Of a stretch of DNA of 64,000 nt, positions 22,761 through 33,800 are shown in pieces. Made by a program: the position numbers and the translations under genes. Location: assembly GCA_028564705.1 (NCBI GenBank), contig JAPXFQ010000057.1, positions 1 through 64,000 of the forward strand, read 5' to 3'. The notes under the pieces were generated by a model. The model was not told the DNA's origin. It did no database searches and worked only from the letters and a program-made list of their open reading frames with translations. Within the stretch, counting starts at the first letter, position 1. Every line of letters begins with the position of its first letter. The DNA is from Apricaphanius iberus. Its lineage: Eukaryota > Chordata > Actinopteri > Cyprinodontiformes > Aphaniidae.

Positions 22761-23307
22761 CTCTTCCCTGACAACACGACTCTGAAGACCTTTATCTTGT
22801 TCCACAGGTTTAATGCCATCAAGGAATTATGAAACTAAAACAATACAGAAATGAATAAATCACTTAATGTGTTCTTAACATGTACAGTCAGTTACTGTAA
22901 ATAAACAAAATCATTAATCATACTTGTTCTTTTAAACCTATAGTTTACATCTTTTAACTTGAAATGCAACATATGCAATGGTTGTTTACCCATATAATCA
23001 TGAATTAAGTTAGTTATGACTGTTGTTTGGCCAGATGACAATTTATATGCATTCTTACAGAGCAGGAATGGCTGATTGCAACAAACATATAAACTCAACG
23101 TTCGAGTTACCAAACTTCAAAATTAGGATAAAATAATGTAAAAAAAAAAAAAAAAAACATTACATACCAACGATGCTTCTATAAAAGTGAAGATGTTTGC
23201 AGATTGCAGTAGATTATTGATCATTTTACACCATAGGAAAATGTGCTTGATACAGAACTGCTGAACTTCCTGTTTGAGGTCATATGACTCGCTGGGGAGA
23301 TCAATAG
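22761..23307. other. AT-rich spacer
   Basis: No gene. An A-run of about 18 bases lies at 23140-23158. Confidence 0.4.
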
Positions 23308-24600
23308 TGATGTATTGTTCGTGAACGATTCGTTCACAATTCACTAATCTTTTATATGACCCGATAGTAACGAGTCCTCTCAGTGAGCGATTCGTTCATT
23401 GTCATGCAGTTCCTTCTCTTGCCACATGTCAGCAGCTGCATGAGCTCAGTCAGCAGCAAGACAGGTAACAGAAATGATTCGTTCATGACTCACTCAGCTG
23501 CTGCGTCCGTTTTCAGGTCCCAGTTATTTTGTCATGTGACAGCAAGACCGCTCAGACTGTGTGTGGCGAGCAGTAAGTACTACAGTTCGCTCACGATTCG
23601 TTCATATACAGATCGTGACGGATCATTCTTACTCATTCGTCATGTTAAAACTGTGGCTCAGCTTGCTACGGGCTGTGGAGTGGACTGAGAGATGAACAAG
23701 GAAATGAATGATGTCTGATATCTAATGTTCCTTTATTTGTCATTCGACACCTGATATATATTAGTTATTCATTAAATCATAATTATTTAGTGGTCTTCAG
23801 TTCTTGTAGATGTGTTATTGTGTGTATAATTTAAAGTGTGTTAGAAAATAAATACTTTCGAAAATTATATCTACTGGGTTTTGTGTTTTACTCTGCCACA
23901 AAATAATAAAATATCATAATACGTTATTCATTCATGAAAATCAGAACTAATCAGTGGACTCCGGTTCTTTTAACCTTTTTAATTTGAATAATAATAATAG
24001 GTTGAACAACTGAACTTTAATAGCACTGGTTTCCTACTCTGCTTTTTTGCTCATTTTCACAAATTTCGGCATGTCGTTCTGTGACATGTCAGGAGAAAAA
24101 GTAATAATTTAATTCGGGATTTTTTAAGTCTATGTGCCCAATACTAATTTGTGTGTTAGGCAACCCTGCTGCTGCTGCAGTATTCCTGTCAGTGTGTCGG
24201 ACACATAACTGTTTAGCGTCAGATGAGAAAAGGAGGCGCAAGAGGGGGTTGGGGTGCACTTGGTTACAGTCACGTCACTAGCCGGTGCCGCATCCACTGT
24301 GCGAATCTAATTCACAGCAAAAGTTGACTTTCTTATTGAGACATTCGTTTTCTACTACCTGTGCTAATTGGTGTTTGGTATGAAATTGTGTGAAATGTGG
24401 AAATTATTTAACTCTCATGTTAAAGCTTTTTACTTCATCACATTTTAATGTTGCACAGAGTGGATTACCAGGAGTGACGTGATTCAGGGTCACAAATGGA
24501 GTGCTACTGTCATTCAAGGCTATGACCCATAACCCCACATTTAAATTAAGGTCCGGGAAATTCAGAACACGAAAACCAGAGGTCTTAGCAGGTAATAAAA

Positions 24601-26796
24601 ATGAGTGGAAGGAAAAGGAGTGACATTTGGAATCACTTTAGTGAAGTTTCAGCCACTAAAGCCAAATGCAATATTTGCAAAATAATTTTGTCAACCCAAG
24701 GAGGAAGCACTTCAAATTTGAGAAGACACCTTAAAACGGGACATCCAACTGTGCAGTTAGAACAAGTGAGGGGAGACATTGACGATGGAGCCACTGCAGC
24801 AGCTGCAAATATCTCCACCAGTAGCACTTCATCTGGACCTCAAATCACTGCTGCTGCAACACTGACTAGAGGTTCTGCATTATCCAGTACACCAGCAGCA
24901 GCACCCACCACCACCCAAGCTGCAGTTGGACACGGAGGCCACAACAAACACTCATGGGCATTTATGTTGCAAGGCCAATGGATCCACTCAGTCAGAGCAA
25001 ACTGGATGAAACACTGGTTAAAATGATAGCTTCAGACTATCAACCATTCTCCATTGTTGAGGACAAAGGCTTCAAAGAATTTACAAAGACCCTGGACCTT
25101 TCATACACTCTGCCAAGCAGGAAAACCCTATCTCATGCTCGACTGCCTAAGTTGTATGAAAAGATAAGAGCAGAGTTATTGGAAAAAGTCAAGAATGCTC
25201 CTGCTTTATGCCTCACAACAGACTGCTGGACATCTGTGACAACCAGGAGTTACATGTCTGTGACCTGCCACTATGTACAGGATTTTGCAATGACCTCCCA
25301 TCACCTGGACTGTTTTATCTTGACAGACAGACACTTCAGCTCAACTGGCAAGTGAGCTGAAGAGAGTTGCAGATGAATGGGGTGTCAGTGACAAAGTTGT
25401 AGCTTGTGTCACAGACAATGCCAGCAACATTGTGGCAGCCCTGAGAGACCTTCTGCACTGGGACCACATACCCTGCTTTGCCCATGTTATAAACCTGATT
25501 GTGAGAGCTGCACTTAGATAGGTTCAGGACACAATTCAGAAAATAAAAGTGGTGGTTGAATACTTCCACAGAAGCACTGTTGCTTCAGACAAGCTGAAGG
25601 CCACACAGCAACATGTGGGCCAGGAGCAACTGCGTTTGAAGCAGGATGTGGCTGCAAGGTGGAATTCCACATATTATATGTTGAAAAGGTTCATTGACGT
25701 GAAAGATCCAGTCATCTCCACCCTCGCACTTATCAATGCACCCCTATCCACATTGTCTACAGAGGAATGGGAAATAGCCAAAGAAACAGCGGACATCATC
25801 AAACCTTTTGAGGAGGTCACCGTTGAAGTGAGCGCTAAGAGGTATTTAGTTAAAGTGATTAGTTTAAATTAGATTAGAATCACTTTTATCAGACAAGTCA
25901 GTGAGTGTACACATACATTGAATTTGACTCCAAACTAACTTTGCTTTAAATGTAAATGCACATAATAAGCACAAAATTAATATTTTAATGAAAAATTATT
26001 TTTAATGATGGATTTTAACTGTATCCTTACTGTTAATAAAGAGGCATTACATTGATTTGTGATAGAACACTGTTATAACTGCTTTTGAAAACAACATTTG
26101 AATAATTGAACTCTGTCTGTAGGTTTGTGACTGCCTCCAAAGTGATCCTGATGGCAAGAGGTCTTCAGAGGATAGTTGCCTGCCAACAAAGAAACCCATC
26201 AATCCATGAGCCTGTTCAAAAACTGGTGGACAGCCTAATGTTTGAAATGCAGAAGAGGTTCAGCAAGGTGGAGCAGATTGAGAAGCTTGCTGATGCAACT
26301 TGTTTGGACCCAAGGTTCAAAAAGCAAGCTTTTGTGAACACCAAGGCAGCAGAGGATACTGTAAAGAGGATCACAGCTGCTGCAGCACACAATCACCCCA
26401 GCCATAGCGAAGAAGAGGAGGGTCAAGATCCTACTGTGGCTGCCAGCAGCACAGGGGCCATGTTTTGTGAAGACTTTGATGAGAGGGTTGCAAACACCAG
26501 GGCTTCCACTTCATCAGCCACATCAAGCACCTCAACTACTGCCATGATGGAGATGCTGGCCTACCTTGCAGAGCCACTCCTATCCCGCTCATCAGATCCT
26601 CTGGCATGGTGGAGGATGTGCTCACCTGTCTTTAAAACTGTGTGAGGTGATGAAGACAAGACTATGCATTGTGGCCACATTTGTGCCCTGTGAGAGAGTT
26701 TTCTCAAAGACTGGGCAGATCATTACAGACAAACCGAAGAGGCTCAGTCCATCCACGGTCCGCCAGCTTGTTTTTCTGAATGCTAACGTGCCTTAG
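24601..26796 (+). pseudogene. hAT transposase (ZBED-like), frameshifted
   Basis: The N-terminus is a BED zinc finger: IWNHF, CNIC, then LRRHLKTGH. The core follows with LTTDCWTSV, VACVTDNASNIVAA, IPCFAHVINLIVRAAL and RWNSTYYMLKR. The C-terminal dimerisation region has DPLAWWRMC and VPCERVFSKTGQIIT. The frame breaks near 24950, near 25345, at a TAG near 25520 and near 26620. A GT-AG interval (25842-26122, 281 bp) joins VSAKR to FVTASKV in frame, so it is probably a real intron. The protein would cut and rejoin element ends; this copy cannot. The family also includes domesticated ZBED genes, but the breaks argue against a host role. Confidence 0.85.
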
Positions 26797-27025
26797 AGCA
26801 AGCCTTTAATATTCGTGTGTCACTTTAATTATGCTATATTGTTATTATTGGTTTGGTTGTATCTTAACTTTATTATTCAACTTTTTCTATTTAACTATTT
26901 CTATTTAACTTTATTTATGTCTCTTAGAAGTGTATCGTGTTGTGTATATAATGTAAAGTGTGTTATATGTCTGTTTTTAAATACTTTTGAAAACTATATC
27001 AGCAAATTGATTAAATAATAAATAT

Positions 27026-27092
27026 ATAATGATGATAATAACAACAAACATAATCATAATAATAGTAGTAATAATAATAATAATAATCATGT
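27026..27092. repeat. AAT-rich microsatellite
   Basis: Imperfect (aat)n and (ata)n run, including 'taataataataataataat'. Lies just after the hAT dimerisation frame. Confidence 0.8.
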
Positions 27093-27985
27093 CAAATTTT
27101 GTACACAATAACCGCACCATGTAAACATAGAGAACTTATTAATTATTCCTTTTTGTTTTAATTGTATCACTAATTGTCAAAATAAGTTTACATTCACTCT
27201 TCCCCTACCCAGCTGTAATGTGATCAACAGTTCGGACTGAACAGATCTTCTTGTTCATCGTTCACAGCTCAGGCTGTACTGTGTGTGGAGTAGTAGATTC
27301 GTTCATTTGTCACGTGACGGCTACCTAGTCACTGTCACGTTGACAATGATGGCAGCGTGGACACAAATAACTTTATTGTGGTGTGTCTATACTTTCTTAT
27401 GTTTTCGAATTGCTTGTGGCATTTTGTTTTTTATTGTCAGGTAAAACAAAACATGTTGCCTTCTGTATTGTAGTGGAGAATTGAGCTGTGAGCCAGGAAA
27501 GAGGAGGGGTGAATGAGTCGTTCAGCTTGTTTTAGCTGTGAGCCGGGAGTGAGCGATTTGTTCACGCTAGCGATTCAGCACAAGACATTGCAAGCTAGCT
27601 TCGGTTAGCTCTCGGAAAGGAAGGGGTGAGTAACTCAATGTGCTTTTAGCATGTTAGCAGAGCTTTACTACTGTGAACTAATGAGCTATGAGGTATGTGA
27701 TTTTTGTACTCAGGGTTTTTCTTCCAGTCCAGAGCAGAAATGTTTTTTACTGGGTGTTTTCCCCCCCACAAATTTAATTATAAACTATAAATATTTCTAC
27801 TAATGAAATTAGTTGCTAAGAGTAACAGGAATGAGTCAGTATATGAGTCACCTGGGGTTGTGAATTATGATTTGTTGGAGAACCGCAGCCTTGTTTACTA
27901 CGACGCCCACAAGAGGGCAACAGCGCCACCTGCTGTTAAAATGAACTAAATGATTCGTTCAAGATTCGTTCAATTTACCCCCACA

Positions 27986-28628
27986 AAAAAATCTTGTCCC
28001 GAAAAAATCCAGAGAGAAAGACTCCCGTACCGACCCGAATCCCGTAGATTAGTAATTTACCTACTATGGCGCTCGCTACCCCCGCTACCCTTTAAACCAT
28101 AGCCTAGCACAGTATCAAAGATCATCTATTTAGCTTTATCCGCAATCTTTAACCATAATCCTGCATTCTCCTTTGGCCACCTTACCACGTCATGAATGGA
28201 CTCATCTGACTACCAAACTATTAATGCTGGGTTTGAGACCCCATCCAAACCAGTGGGACTTCTCCTATCTGAAATGTACTAGCTCCCACTTCTAAGTGTT
28301 CGAGGCAATTGAAGTGGAATGTTAACAGAAAACATGGGCGACCACCTTGCTAAACAAATAGTCGCTTTGTTTATGAAGAGGAATGCTAACAGCTAATAAC
28401 GTCATTCACACCATAATATGAAAAACAAGTTGTGTTAAAATTACAGTGTCTAAAACAACACTACAAGCAGAGAAGTACAGTTTATAGCCTATTTGTTAAA
28501 ATTTTACCTCTCACGACGTGAGACTCCATGGGCGCCGCAATTATCCTCCGACTTAATTTTGGTGAAGTCGGGGTACGTCGAACTACCCCGAGTTCGCAGG
28601 TAGGAGGTTCCACTTCGACAGGCATTCC
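27986..28628. other. spacer with possible transposon ends
   Basis: No gene. 28020-28050 has repeated 'cccg' phrases similar in style to those at 29160-29290. The interval 28245-28330 has partial inverted similarity to 28590-28980 (for example ccagtgggactt against its complement near 28965), so the solo LTR may sit inside an older foldback or TIR element. Confidence 0.3.
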
Positions 28629-28926
28629 TGTCAGGAGGTGTGCATGAAGGTATGGACCTAAACGCAGAAGCAGAGTGCAGAGCGGTTTATTGGAGGTTTG
28701 AAGTGATGATGTTGGTTTGGATGGCAGGAACGGAGACACAGGACTGCGGGAGAAAGACGGCAGGGAAAACCCACAGTGGACATTTGGAACGAAGTCCTTC
28801 TACAATGATCCGGCGCTGACTGAAGGGAGGTGACGGGTTATGAGGACGTGAGAGACTGGCTGGAGATTGAAGACAGGTGCGTGTGATGATGAGGGAGTGA
28901 GAGGAGCTGAGTGATGAATCATGACA
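28629..28926 (-). mobile_element. solo LTR, Ty3/gypsy-like
   Basis: On the minus strand the segment starts tgtcatgattcatc and ends cacctcctgaca, giving the TG...CA termini of an LTR over 298 bp. A polyA signal (aataaa, in 'ccaataaaccgctctgcac') lies on the minus strand, with 'ctgcgtttaggtcc' downstream, a phrase common at fish gypsy LTR ends. The flanks share ttcc (28625-28628 and 28927-28930), a 4-bp target duplication, or attcc if one border base is shared. No internal region or second LTR is adjacent, so recombination between LTRs probably removed the rest. Confidence 0.72.
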
Positions 28927-29139
28927 TTCCAGTGCACTTTTCCTATTTGGAGGTAGGATAAGTCCCATGTCCCACTGGTTTGAGTGGGCTCTCTAACGCA
29001 GCATAAGATACACGTTTTTTCAGTCAGATATCATATGCTTACCAGTTTATCCAGGTGGTGTAGCAACAACGTAGCAATTTTGGTTTTGGTGCGTGCAGTG
29101 TAGTAGACCAGATGGAATTCAACTAAAGATAGATGTAAA

Positions 29140-29305
29140 AAATAAAAAAAGAAGACAATTCTAATTTCCGGTTTCCTGTCCGATCCCGTGGATTATTTCC
29201 TGTCCCGTCCCGATCACGTTACCAAAAGTGAAATTGACTCCCATCCCGCGGGAATCCTGCAGGAATCCCGTGACCCGTGGGAATCCCGAAAAAATGTCAC
29301 CCTCT
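29140..29305 (-). repeat. fragment of a TIR transposon end
   Basis: On the minus strand it begins 'tagagggtgacattttttcg' and then repeats gggattc-like phrases (cgggattcc). This dense repetition resembles a hAT-type subterminal region. No matching opposite end was identified with certainty. Confidence 0.4.
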
Positions 29306-29309
29306 AGTG

Positions 29310-29565
29310 GGAACCACCCAGTTGGCTTCATTTTTGCTCTTCAAAAACCTATGGGTGACGTTACCGAGGGTTTGTCTATTATATATACAGTCTATGGTTA
29401 ACAAGTAGTTAGAGACAGGTTAGACAGGTAGCTAGGAACAGACAGGTTAATGTTAGTAGCCAGATAGAGTGTCAAAAGCTAGGAAGAGACAAGTTAATGT
29501 TAATAGTCAGATAGCTAGGTAGAGATAGATTAATCTAAGCCAGGAAGAGAGTGTTAGTAACTAGA
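29310..29565 (+). repeat. dispersed repeat plus L2 3' UTR fragment
   Basis: 29370-29400 contains 'tatatacagtctatgg', a phrase I recognise as frequent in dispersed fish repeats. From 29400 to 29560 the sequence follows the L2 3' UTR at 44075-44220, with its 'agacaggttaatgttagta' and 'gatagctaggtagagata' units, and then ends without the L2 tail. Confidence 0.7.
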
Positions 29566-30027
29566 ACATTTCAAGAAATTTATAAGGGGCCTGCCACGGT
29601 GTGGGTTGTCTCTACCAACCCCAATAAGAGCTTCTGTTGACAAATTCAGCAAGGGCTTTACCATATAGGACTGTGTATTACTGTATTGTATCATGTAGTA
29701 CTGTATTGTACTGTATTGTGCCATTGTGCCATGTAGTACTGTATTTTAACATGTAGTAGTGTGTAGTACTGCATTTGACCATGTAGTACTGTATTTTAAC
29801 ATGTAATACTGTATTGTACCATGTATTACTGTGTAGTACTGTATTATACCATGTTGTACTATCTAGTACAGTATTTTACCATGGAGTACTGTGTAGTACT
29901 GTAGTATACCATTTTGTAGTGTCCTTTACTGTATTGTATCATTTAGTGCTGTGTAGTACTGTATCATACCATGCCGTACTTTATTGTGTAGTGTAGAACT
30001 GTATATTAACATTTAGTACTGTGTTGT

Positions 30028-30273
30028 AAATGGTAAATGGACTGAAATTATATAACGCTTTTCTAGTCATACTGACCACTCAAAGCTTTACATTGAAGCC
30101 ACATTCACCTATTCACACACTGCTAGCCAACATGGCTAGGTAGGACGATGTAGCATTTGTGGGGTTCAGTGCCTTGCCCATGGGCACATCGACACGTGAG
30201 TGGAGGAAGGTGGAATTGAACCTACAACCCTTCAATTGCAAGTGAACTACTCTACCACTGAGCCACAGTCACC
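30028..30273 (-). mobile_element. tRNA-derived SINE inside the satellite (copy 1)
   Basis: On the minus strand it begins with a tRNA-like head (gtgactgtggctcagtggta, an A box) and a degraded B box, then a body, and ends with 'tagaaaagcgttatataa' and 'ccatttaccattt'. The same SINE family occurs at 37708-37956 and 40229-40487. This copy and the one at 30641 are almost identical and are embedded in the same satellite context. Confidence 0.88.
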
Positions 30274-30640
30274 ATGTGTACCATGTGTACTGTGTAGTAT
30301 TTTACCATGTAATACTGTGTACTATGGTGTGCCATATAGTACTCTGTAGTGCTGTATTGTACCATGTAGTACTGTATTGTACTGTGTAGTACTATATTGT
30401 ACCATGTAGTACTGTGTAGTACTGTATTTGACCATGTTGTACAGTGTAGTTCTGTATTATACCATGTTGTACTATCTAGTACAGTATTTTACCATGGAGT
30501 ACTGTGTAGTACTGTAGTATACCATTTTGTAGTGTCCTTTACTGTATTGTATCATTTAGTGCTGTGTAGTACTGTATCATACCATGTCGTACTTCATTGT
30601 GTAGTGTAGAACTGTATATTAACATTTAGTACTGTGTTGT

Positions 30641-30886
30641 AAATGGTAAATGGACTGAAATTATATAACGCTTTTCTAGTCATACTGACCACTCAAAGCT
30701 TTACATTGAAGCCACATTCACCTATTCACACACTGCTAGCCAACATGGCTAGGTAGGACGATGTAGCATTTGTGGGGTTCAGTGCCTTGCCCATGGGCAC
30801 ATCGACACGTGAGTGGAGGAAGGTGGAATTGAACCTACGACCCTTCAATTGCAAGTGAACTACTCTACCACTGAGCCACAGTCACC
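30641..30886 (-). mobile_element. tRNA-derived SINE inside the satellite (copy 2)
   Basis: It lies exactly 613 bases after copy 1 and differs from it at very few positions (for example 'ctacgac' for 'ctacaac'). The satellite on both sides is duplicated too, so this is a duplication of a SINE-bearing unit and not an independent insertion. Confidence 0.9.
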
Positions 30887-33800
30887 ATGTGTACCATGTG
30901 TACTGTGTAGTATTTTACCATGTAATACTGTGTACTATGGTGTGCCATATAGTACTCTGTAGTGCTGTATTGTACCATGTAGTACTGTATTGTACTGTGT
31001 AGTACTATATTGTACCATGTAGTACTGTGTAGTACTGTATTTGACCATGTTGTACAGTGTAGTTCTGTATTGTACAATGTAGTACTGTGTAGTAATTTAT
31101 TGTACCATGTAGTACTGTGTAGTAATGTATTGTACCATGTAGTACTGTGTAGTAGTGTATTATACCATGTTGTACTGTCTAGTACTGTATTGTACCATGT
31201 AGTACTGTGTAGTACTGTATTGTACCATGTAGTACTGTGTACTGATGTATTTTACCATGTAGTATTGTGTAGTACTGTATTATAAGATGTTTTACTGTCT
31301 AGAACTGTATTGTACCATGTAGTACTGTGTAGTACTGTAATGTACTGTGTAGTACTTTATAGTGTAGTGGATTACTGTATATTGACATGTAGTACTGTGT
31401 AGTACTGTATTGTACCATGTTGTACTGTGTAGTATTGTATCAAACATTGTTGTAATCTGAAGTACTGTATTTTACCATGTAGTACTGTGTAGTACTGTAT
31501 TTGACCATGTAGTACTGTATTGTACAGTGTAGTTCTGTATTGTACAATGTAGTACTGTGTAGTAATTTATTGTACCATGTAGTACTGTGTAGTAATGTAT
31601 TGTACCATGTAGTATTGTGTAGTACTGTATTATACCATGGTGTACTGTGTAGTACTGTATTGTACCATTTAGTACTGTGTAGTACTGTATTGTACCATGT
31701 AGTACTTTGTACTGATGTATTGTACCATGTAGTATTGTGTAGTACTGTATTATACCATGTTGTACTATCTAGTACTGTATTGTACCATGTAGTACTGTGT
31801 AGTACTGTAATGTACTGTGTAGTACTTTATAGTGTAGTGTAGTACTGTATATTGACATGTAGTACTGTATTGTAGAATGTGGTACTGTGTAGTATTGTAT
31901 CAAACATTGTTGTAATCTGAAGTACTGTATTTTACCATGTAGTACAGTATAGTACTTTAGTGTGCCATGTAGTACTGTGTAGTACTGTATTATACCATGT
32001 AATAATGTGTAGTACTGTATTTCACCATGTACTACTGTGTAGTATAGTATTTGACCACGTAGTGCAGTGTAGTACTTTAGTGTGGACATGGTACTGTGTT
32101 GTACTGTATTGTACCGTGTACTACTGTATTGTACCATGTATTAATGTGTAGAACTGTATTTGACTATGTAGTACTGTACTGTACTTTTTTTGTGTTGTGT
32201 AGTACTGTATTTTACCATGTAGTACTGTATTGTACCGTGCAGTACTGTATATTAACATGTAGTACTCTGTTGTACTGTATTTTACCATATAGTACTGTGT
32301 AGTATTGTATTTGACCATGTAGTCCTGTGTAGTACTTTAGTGTGCCATGTAGTACTGTGTAGTACTGTGTTATACCATGTAGTACTGTGTATTGATGTAT
32401 TGTACAATGTAGTACTGTGTAACACCATGTTGTACTGTCTAGTACTGTATTGTACCATGTAGTACTGTGTAGTACTGTAATGTCCTGTCTAGTACATTAT
32501 AGTGTAGTGTAGTGTAGTACTGTATATAATAACATGTAGTACTGTGTAGTACTGGATTGTACCATGTGGTACTGGGTAGTATTGCATCATACATTGTTGT
32601 AATCTGAAGTACTGTATTTTACCATGTAGTACAGTATAGTACTTTAGTATGCCATGTAGTACTGTGTATTACTGTATTTGACCATGTAGTAAAGTGTAGT
32701 ACTTTTTATTTGACCATGTAGTAGAGTGTAGTACTGTATTTTACCATGTAGTACTGTCTAGTACTGTATTGTACCATTTAGTACTGTGTACTACTGTAAT
32801 GTCCTGTGTAGTACTTTATAGTGTAGTGAAGTACTGTATATAATAACATGTAGTACTGTGTAGTACTGGATTGTACCATGTGGTACTGGGTAGTATTGTA
32901 TCATACATTGTAGTAATGTTTAGTACTTTATTTTACCATGTGGTACAGTATAGTACTTTAGTGTGCCATGTAGTACTGTGTAGTACTGTATTTGACCATG
33001 TAGTGCTGTGTAGTACTGTATTTGACCATGTAGTACTTTGTAGTACTGTATTATACGATGTAGTAATGTGTAGTACTGTATTTCACCATGTACTACTGTG
33101 TAGTATAGTATTTGACCATGTAGTGCAGTGTAGTACTTTAGTGTGGACATGGTACTGTGTTGTACTGTATTGTACCGTGTACTACTGTATTGTACCATGT
33201 ATTAATGTGTAGAACTGTATTTGACTATGTAGTACTGTACTGTACTTTTTTGTGTTGTGTAGTACTGTATTTTACCATGTAGTACTGTATTGTACCGTGC
33301 AGTACTGTATATTAACATGTAGTACTCTGTTGTACTGTATTTTACCATATAGTACTGTGTAGTATTGTATTTGACCATATAGTCCTGTGTAGTACTTTAG
33401 TGTGCCATGTAGTACTGTGTAGTACTGTGTTATACCATGTAGTACTGTGTATTGATGTATTGTACAATGTAGTACTGTGTAATACCATGTTGTACTGTCT
33501 AGTACTGTATTGTACCATGTAGTACTGTGTAGTACTGTAATGTCCTGTCTAGTACATTATAGTGTAGTGTAGTACTGTATATAATAACATGTAGTACTGT
33601 GTAGTACTGGATTGTACCATGTGGTACTGGGTAGTATTGCATCATACATTGTTGTAATCTTTAGTACTGTATTTTACCATGTGGTACAGTATAGTACTTT
33701 AGTGTGCTATGTAGTACTGTATTATACCATGTAGTACTGTGTAGTACTGTATTTGACCATGTAGTACTGTGTAGTACTGTATTATACCATGTAGTAATGT

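Larger units (their letters stand above)
23308..27985 (+). mobile_element. BED-finger hAT transposon, decayed
   Basis: The transposase relic (24601-26796) is flanked by regions rich in the motif attcgttca. Copies lie at about 23323, 23388, 23477, 23597 on the left and at 27296, 27952 and 27962 on the right. The left border has 'agtgatgtattgttcgtgaa', which resembles hAT termini in fish. I could not locate a clear matching right terminus or an 8-bp duplication, so the right border is approximate. Subterminal repeats of this kind usually bind hAT transposase. Confidence 0.65.
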
